In this document: positions 59,922 through 64,000 of the stretch, one piece after another
Layout of the letters: each line of letters starts with the position of its first letter
How positions within the stretch are numbered: position 1 is the stretch's first letter
From: Nocardioides ochotonae
GTDB taxonomy: Bacteria; Actinomycetota; Actinomycetes; Propionibacteriales; Nocardioidaceae
NCBI RefSeq assembly: GCF_011420305.2
Contig: NZ_CP061769.1
Location: 1,537,001-1,601,000 of the forward strand
Length of the DNA stretch: 64,000 nucleotides
Direction of reading: 5' to 3'
The notes under the pieces: model-generated
The model's database searches: none
What the model was told of the DNA's origin: nothing
The model's input: the letters and a program-made list of their open reading frames with translations, nothing else
Program-made: the position numbers and the translations under genes

Positions 59922-62048
59922 GTGTCGCAGGTAGATTCGACGCAGCACGCCGTACGGATTTCTCGCCAGCGCAGGAGCCCCACGATCGCCGACAACACCT
60001 ACAACGCCGCCCACCTTCTGGTCCTCGAGGGCCTCGAGGCGGTCCGCAAGCGACCGGGGATGTACATCGGCTCCACGGACACCCGCGGCCTCATGCACTG
60101 CCTGTGGGAGATCATCGACAACGGCGTGGACGAGGCCCTCGGCGGGCACGCGCGCAGCGTCGAGGTCACCCTCCACCCGGACGGCTCCGCGGAGATCCAC
60201 GACGACGGGCGCGGCATCCCGACCGACAAGGAGCCCAAGACCGGGCTGCCCGGCGTCGAGGTCGTGGCGACCAAGCTGCACGCCGGCGGCAAGTTCGGCG
60301 GCGGCTCGTACGTCGCCACCGGCGGCCTGCACGGCGTCGGCCTGTCGGTGGTCAATGCGCTCTCCACGCGCATGGACATCGACGTGCAGCGCTCCCCGGC
60401 CGCCCAGGGGATCTCGTTCCGCCGCGGCGTGCCCGGTGTGTTCGCGACCGAGGGTCCGGACGCCGAGTTCGAGCCGCGCTCGGGGCTGACCCGCAAGGGC
60501 GCCCGCGTCCCCAAGGGTCGCAGCGGCACCACCATCCGGTTCTGGCCGGACCGCCAGATCTTCACCAAGGACGCCACCTGGGTCTTCGACGAGCTCGTCG
60601 CCCGGGCCCGGCAGACCTCCTTCATCGTCCCCGGGCTCGAGCTGGTCATCCGCGACCTGCGCGGCCCGGAGATGGTCGAGGAGAAGTTCCGCCACGACGG
60701 CGGCATCGCGGAGTTCGCCGAGTTCCTCGCCGCCGACGAGCCGGTGACCGACGTGCTGCGCCTGCAGGGCGCCGGCACCTTCACCGAGACCGTGCCGCTG
60801 CTCGACGACAAGGGCCACATGACGCCCCAGGAGGTCGAGCGCGAGCTGCAGGTGGACGTGGCCGTGCGCTGGGGCACGGGCTACGAGACCCAGGTGCGCT
60901 CCTTCGTCAACGTCATCGCCACCCCGAAGGGCGGCACGCACGTGTCGGGCTTCGAGCAGGCGGCGACCCGCACCTTCAACGACGCCATGAAGGCCGCCAA
61001 GGTGCTCAAGGTCAACGACGACGACGTCACCAAGGACGACGTGCTCGAGGGCATGACCGCGGTCGTGACCGTGCGCCTCGCCGAGCCGCAGTTCGAGGGC
61101 CAGACCAAGGAGATCCTCGGCACTCCTGCGGCCCGCAGCGTGGTGCGCAAGGTGGTCGCCGCGGAGCTCAAGGAGTTCCTGACCTCGACCAAGCGCCACG
61201 AGAAGGCCCAGGCCCGCCTGGTCATGGAGAAGGTCCTCGGCGCCGCCAAGACCCGGATCGCCGCCCGTCAGCACAAGGAGACCCAGCGCCGCAAGAACGC
61301 GCTGGAGTCCTCGACGCTGCCGGCCAAGCTCGCCGACTGCCGCTCCACCGACAACGACCGCACCGAGCTGTTCATCGTCGAGGGTGACTCCGCGCTCGGC
61401 ACGGCCAAGCTCGCGCGCAACTCGGGGTTCCAGGCGCTGCTGCCGATCCGCGGCAAGATCCTCAACGTGCAGAAGGCCTCGGTCGGCGACATGCTGAAGA
61501 ACGCCGAGTGCGCCTCGATCATCCAGGTGGTGGGCGCGGGCTCGGGTCGCAGCTTCGACCTCGACGCACGGCGCTACGGCCGGATCATCTTCATGGCCGA
61601 CGCCGACTCCGACGGCGCGCACATCCGCTGCCTGCTGGCGACGCTGTTCTTCAAGTACATGCCCGACCTGATCCGCGAGGGCCGGGTCTACTCGGCGGTG
61701 CCGCCGCTGCACCGCATCGAGCTGTCCAACCCGAAGAAGGGCATGGACAAGTACGTCTACACCTATTCCGACGACGAGCTCCAGCGCAAGCTCGCCGAGC
61801 TGAAGAAGAAGAACGTGCGCTGGAAGGACCCGGTGCAGCGCTACAAGGGTCTCGGCGAGATGGACGCCGACCAGCTCGCGGAGACCACGATGGACCCGCG
61901 GCGCCGTACGCTGCGCCGCATCACCATCGACGACGCCGACGCCGCGACCAACGTCTTCGAGCTGCTGATGGGCTCCGAGGTCGCCCCGCGCAAGGAGTTC
62001 ATCGTGCAGGGCGCCTACGAGGTGGACGTCGAGACGCTCGACGCCTGA
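59922..62048 (+). CDS. parE: type IIA DNA topoisomerase subunit B (ParE/GyrB-like)
   Basis: A 708-residue ATPase subunit. The GHKL motifs are WEIIDNGVDEAL, HDDGRGIP and GGLHGVGLSVVNAL in the first 150 residues; the TOPRIM domain has EGDSALG near residue 490 and DADSDGAH near residue 555. With a ParC/GyrA partner (not in this window) it decatenates or supercoils DNA. Length and the DUF7455-like and sigma neighbours fit the ParE copy of streptomycetes rather than GyrB of the origin region. GTG 59922 has GGAGG 5 nt upstream; an ATG 13 codons earlier does not. Confidence 0.88.
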   Translation: MSQVDSTQHAVRISRQRRSPTIADNTYNAAHLLVLEGLEAVRKRPGMYIGSTDTRGLMHCLWEIIDNGVDEALGGHARSVEVTLHPDGSAEIHDDGRGIPTDKEPKTGLPGVEVVATKLHAGGKFGGGSYVATGGLHGVGLSVVNALSTRMDIDVQRSPAAQGISFRRGVPGVFATEGPDAEFEPRSGLTRKGARVPKGRSGTTIRFWPDRQIFTKDATWVFDELVARARQTSFIVPGLELVIRDLRGPEMVEEKFRHDGGIAEFAEFLAADEPVTDVLRLQGAGTFTETVPLLDDKGHMTPQEVERELQVDVAVRWGTGYETQVRSFVNVIATPKGGTHVSGFEQAATRTFNDAMKAAKVLKVNDDDVTKDDVLEGMTAVVTVRLAEPQFEGQTKEILGTPAARSVVRKVVAAELKEFLTSTKRHEKAQARLVMEKVLGAAKTRIAARQHKETQRRKNALESSTLPAKLADCRSTDNDRTELFIVEGDSALGTAKLARNSGFQALLPIRGKILNVQKASVGDMLKNAECASIIQVVGAGSGRSFDLDARRYGRIIFMADADSDGAHIRCLLATLFFKYMPDLIREGRVYSAVPPLHRIELSNPKKGMDKYVYTYSDDELQRKLAELKKKNVRWKDPVQRYKGLGEMDADQLAETTMDPRRRTLRRITIDDADAATNVFELLMGSEVAPRKEFIVQGAYEVDVETLDA

Positions 62049-62092
62049 CGGGCTGGCCCCGGGGTCGGTGGCCCGGGTGTGCGCGTAACTCG

Positions 62093-62146
62093 GCGATTGC
62101 TGGGAAAAGCACCGGCCTTGAGAGGTGCTCTTCCCAGCAATTGCGC
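62093..62146. repeat. long imperfect inverted repeat after parE
   Basis: GCGATTGCTGGGAAAAGCACC and, after the loop GGCCTTGAGA, its near-complement pair over about 20 bp with two or three mismatches. GTGTGCGC sequences lie outside both arms. It fills the gap between convergent parE and carbonic anhydrase genes and may terminate both. It lacks the high GC of local terminators and could be a dispersed palindromic element. Confidence 0.7.
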
Positions 62147-62192
62147 GATCGTGTGCGCACCCCCCCGGGCGGGGAGGAAGTGCCCGAGGGGC

Positions 62193-62696
62193 TCAGACGA
62201 TCTGGTCGAGGAGCCCGGTGTCGACGTCGTAGATGAACCCGCCCACGAGGACGCGCTCGGGGATCAGCGGGTGGCTGCGGACCTTGCGGACGTCCATCTC
62301 CAGGGTGCGGCGCTGGTCCTCGACCACGTGGAAGCGGTGCCAGGTGGCGTCGGTGCCGGCGGACTCGGAGACGCGCGCGGCGATCTCCTCCTCGGAGTTC
62401 GAGGCGACGGCGCAGCGGGTGTGGGGGACCACGAGCACGCGCTGCACGTTCAGCAGGTGTGCGCCCAGGACGATGGCCTCCATCGCAGCCTCGGTCACGC
62501 GGCCGCCGGGGTTGCGGAAGATCTTGGCGTCGCCCGGCTCGAGGCCGAGCATCCCGAGGGGGTCGATGCGCGAGTCCATGCAGGTGACGATGGCGATCCC
62601 GGCCTTCGCGATGCCGTCGAAGCCGCTGTAGCGGAAGTCCGAGGCGAAGTCACGGTTCGCAGCGAGCAGGTCAGCGAATTCGTTGTCGTTGTCCAC
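62193..62696 (-). CDS. beta-class carbonic anhydrase
   Basis: A 167-residue zinc enzyme interconverting CO2 and bicarbonate. Zinc ligands are Cys39 in TCMDSR, His92 and Cys95 in PHTRC, and the Asp-Arg dyad of the active site is in the same CMDSR segment. Size and layout match the short mycobacterial Rv1284 type. GTG 62696 lies 7 nt after TATCTT, a leaderless pattern, so it is preferred to a TTG three codons earlier. Confidence 0.92.
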   Translation of the reverse strand: MDNDNEFADLLAANRDFASDFRYSGFDGIAKAGIAIVTCMDSRIDPLGMLGLEPGDAKIFRNPGGRVTEAAMEAIVLGAHLLNVQRVLVVPHTRCAVASNSEEEIAARVSESAGTDATWHRFHVVEDQRRTLEMDVRKVRSHPLIPERVLVGGFIYDVDTGLLDQIV

Positions 62697-62717
62697 GATG
62701 AGCAAGATATCGGGAGC

Positions 62718-64000
62718 TCAGCCCGCCGAACGCAGCAGGTCGCTGGGCGGAAGCGCCCGCGTCGCGGCGCCGCGGAACAGCGCCAGGGCGAGCACAGCCG
62801 CGACCACGGCGCACCCCGCCGCGCCCAGGAACACCGTCTGCTCCTGGGCCACCCCGGCCTCGCGCAGCAGGTCGGAGTACGCCGGGCACCGGCTGGCGCC
62901 CTCGCAGACCTCGCGGACCGTAGGGAGGTCGCCGTGTTCGGCGTAGTAGGCGCGCAGTCCGAGCGTGGTCAGCGCCGAGATGCCGACGAGCATGCCGACC
63001 ATCCGGGCCACCACGACCAGCGCGCTGGCCACCCCGTGCACCGCCTGGGCGGTGCTCGCCAGGACGGCGGCGTTCACCGGTGCCAGCGCCAGGCCGAACC
63101 CGAGCCCGGTCAGCACCAGCGGCACGTTGGCGGACAGGTGCTCGAGCGCGTCGGCCTCCCAGGTGCTCATCCAGCCGAAGCCGACCGCGGCCAGGCCCAT
63201 CCCCGCGGCGGTCACGACGCCGGCGCTCACCCGGCGGGTCAGGAACCCGCCGAGGACGGCGCCGACCGGCAGCGCCACCAGGAACCGCACCAATACGAGC
63301 GCGGCGAGCAGCTGGGAGTCGCGGTGCACCGTCGAGCGGGCGAACAGCGGGATGTCGATGAGCGCCGCGATCAGGGCTGCGCCCACGAAGAAGCTCACCA
63401 CCACCGCGCCCCAGGCCGGTACGGCGCGCAGCGCGCCACGCGGCACGATCGGGTCCGCGGCGCGGCGTACGTGCCAGACGAAGGCGCCGGCGGCGAGCGC
63501 GGCGCCGAGCAGGTACCACAGCCCCTGGTCGGAGAAGACCTCGATCCTGGGGTCGGCGGTGGCGAAGGCGAGCACCACCCCGCCCAGCGCGACGGAGAGG
63601 TACAGCGCTCCGACCAGATCGGCCTCCCGGGCGCTGCGGGCCCAGCCGCGCAGGTCCACGAGCGGCCGGCGTGCGGTGAGGCAGCGCGCGACCAGCAGCA
63701 CGAGCGCCGCGATCGCGACCAGCCCGACCGGGGTCAGCCAGCGGCCGCTGCCGACGACCGGGATGAACAGCTGTCCCCAGGTCAGGTCGCGCAGCAGCGG
63801 CGGCGGCAGGGTGAACACGAGCCCCGCGCTGAGCAGCAGCACCAGGGCCAGTCCCAGCCCCGGCCAGTCGAAGCGGGCCCGCGGGGAGTCGGTGAATGCG
63901 GGTCCGTCGGCCGTGGAGCGGGCGCCGCGAGCCGCGGCCCGGACGGCGAGGGCGAGCACGACGCCCACCAGCAGGTTGACCGCGAAGATCACCCGCCAGT
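62718..64000 (-). CDS. MFS transporter, DHA2-like, 5' end beyond the window
   Basis: At least 427 residues of a multi-helix exporter. The frame stays open to the window edge, and the first visible segment WRVIFAVNLLVGVVLAL is the WRxIFxxN loop found mid-protein in 14-helix drug:H+ antiporters, so roughly the first 150 residues lie outside. About ten helices follow, with a hydrophilic loop near CEGASRCPAYSDLL holding two Cys. Substrate unknown. It stops 12 nt before the carbonic anhydrase TTG, possibly independent of it. Confidence 0.82.
   Translation of the reverse strand, partial: WRVIFAVNLLVGVVLALAVRAAARGARSTADGPAFTDSPRARFDWPGLGLALVLLLSAGLVFTLPPPLLRDLTWGQLFIPVVGSGRWLTPVGLVAIAALVLLVARCLTARRPLVDLRGWARSAREADLVGALYLSVALGGVVLAFATADPRIEVFSDQGLWYLLGAALAAGAFVWHVRRAADPIVPRGALRAVPAWGAVVVSFFVGAALIAALIDIPLFARSTVHRDSQLLAALVLVRFLVALPVGAVLGGFLTRRVSAGVVTAAGMGLAAVGFGWMSTWEADALEHLSANVPLVLTGLGFGLALAPVNAAVLASTAQAVHGVASALVVVARMVGMLVGISALTTLGLRAYYAEHGDLPTVREVCEGASRCPAYSDLLREAGVAQEQTVFLGAAGCAVVAAVLALALFRGAATRALPPSDLLRSAG

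Noticed and set aside
1..64000. CRISPR arrays, tRNA/rRNA genes, transposases or prophage genes
   Set aside because: No regularly spaced repeats, cloverleaf-like sequences or recombinase motifs were recognised; the only tandem repeats are 12-bp degenerate units without spacers.

Overview
The window is 64 kb of very GC-rich DNA with almost pure G/C third codon positions, GTG/TTG starts, short ATGA/GTGA/TGATG overlaps and many apparently leaderless genes. A principal sigma factor with a Lys/Ala-rich linker, a ParE-type topoisomerase beside a small DUF7455-like zinc protein, a LysX fusion and a TIGR03252-type HhH-GPD protein together point to an actinobacterium of the Nocardioides/Nocardioidaceae type. 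That assignment is inferred from gene content; no rRNA or tRNA gene was seen.

Layout. (1) 1-20902 is mostly housekeeping. It holds an S9 oligopeptidase divergent from a 5-oxoprolinase operon (pxpA, then an SDR gene with its own promoter, then pxpB and pxpC), DNA polymerase IV, a DUF4192 protein, a GCS2-type glutamate-cysteine ligase behind an 11-codon upstream ORF, a universal stress protein and a PhnD/PhnC/PhnE-type ABC importer (the binding protein looks more like the putative selenate subgroup). HhH-GPD, DMT, LssY-C and DUF998 membrane or repair genes and lysX follow. (2) 20903-21330 is a gap holding the C-terminal remnant of a gene. (3) 21331-26821 is a branched-chain-amino-acid-type ABC importer with a fused LivH-LivM permease and a small two-helix membrane protein; it ends at a 53-bp palindrome.

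(4) 26932-56754 is a large catabolic island of CoA-thioester chemistry. A leftward operon has paired acyl-CoA dehydrogenases, two SDRs and an amidohydrolase. A second leftward pair has a crotonase and a YtcJ-like amidohydrolase. A rightward operon has another acyl-CoA dehydrogenase pair, a tandem CaiB transferase, an alpha-methylacyl-CoA racemase-like protein, a MaoC-type hydratase, a small conserved protein and an acyl-CoA ligase. A separate rightward unit has an SMP-30 lactonase-like protein, an SDR, a P450, a ferredoxin and a ferredoxin reductase. Next come a double-MarR regulator facing a truncated ketosteroid-dehydrogenase-like N-terminus plus an OYE-family enzyme, an IclR regulator with a HsaA-like flavin monooxygenase, and a leftward nitroreductase / enoyl-CoA hydratase / permuted CaiB / SnoaL-like operon. 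The paired FadE genes, HsaA-like protein, KSTD-like remnant and P450 resemble steroid or terpenoid side-chain and ring degradation, but the substrate cannot be read from sequence alone. The preceding importer may bring in the substrate (inference).

(5) 57139-64000 returns to core functions: principal sigma factor, a secreted protein, a DUF7455-like protein, ParE, a long inverted repeat, a beta-carbonic anhydrase and an MFS exporter cut by the window end.

Unusual points: many starts with a -10-like (T/C)ANNNT hexamer 6-7 nt before the start codon; one degenerate 12-bp tandem repeat at two unrelated loci; a P450 with Asn at the conserved Thr site; an SDR with YxxxN; and a permuted CaiB protein whose expected catalytic Asp is His.
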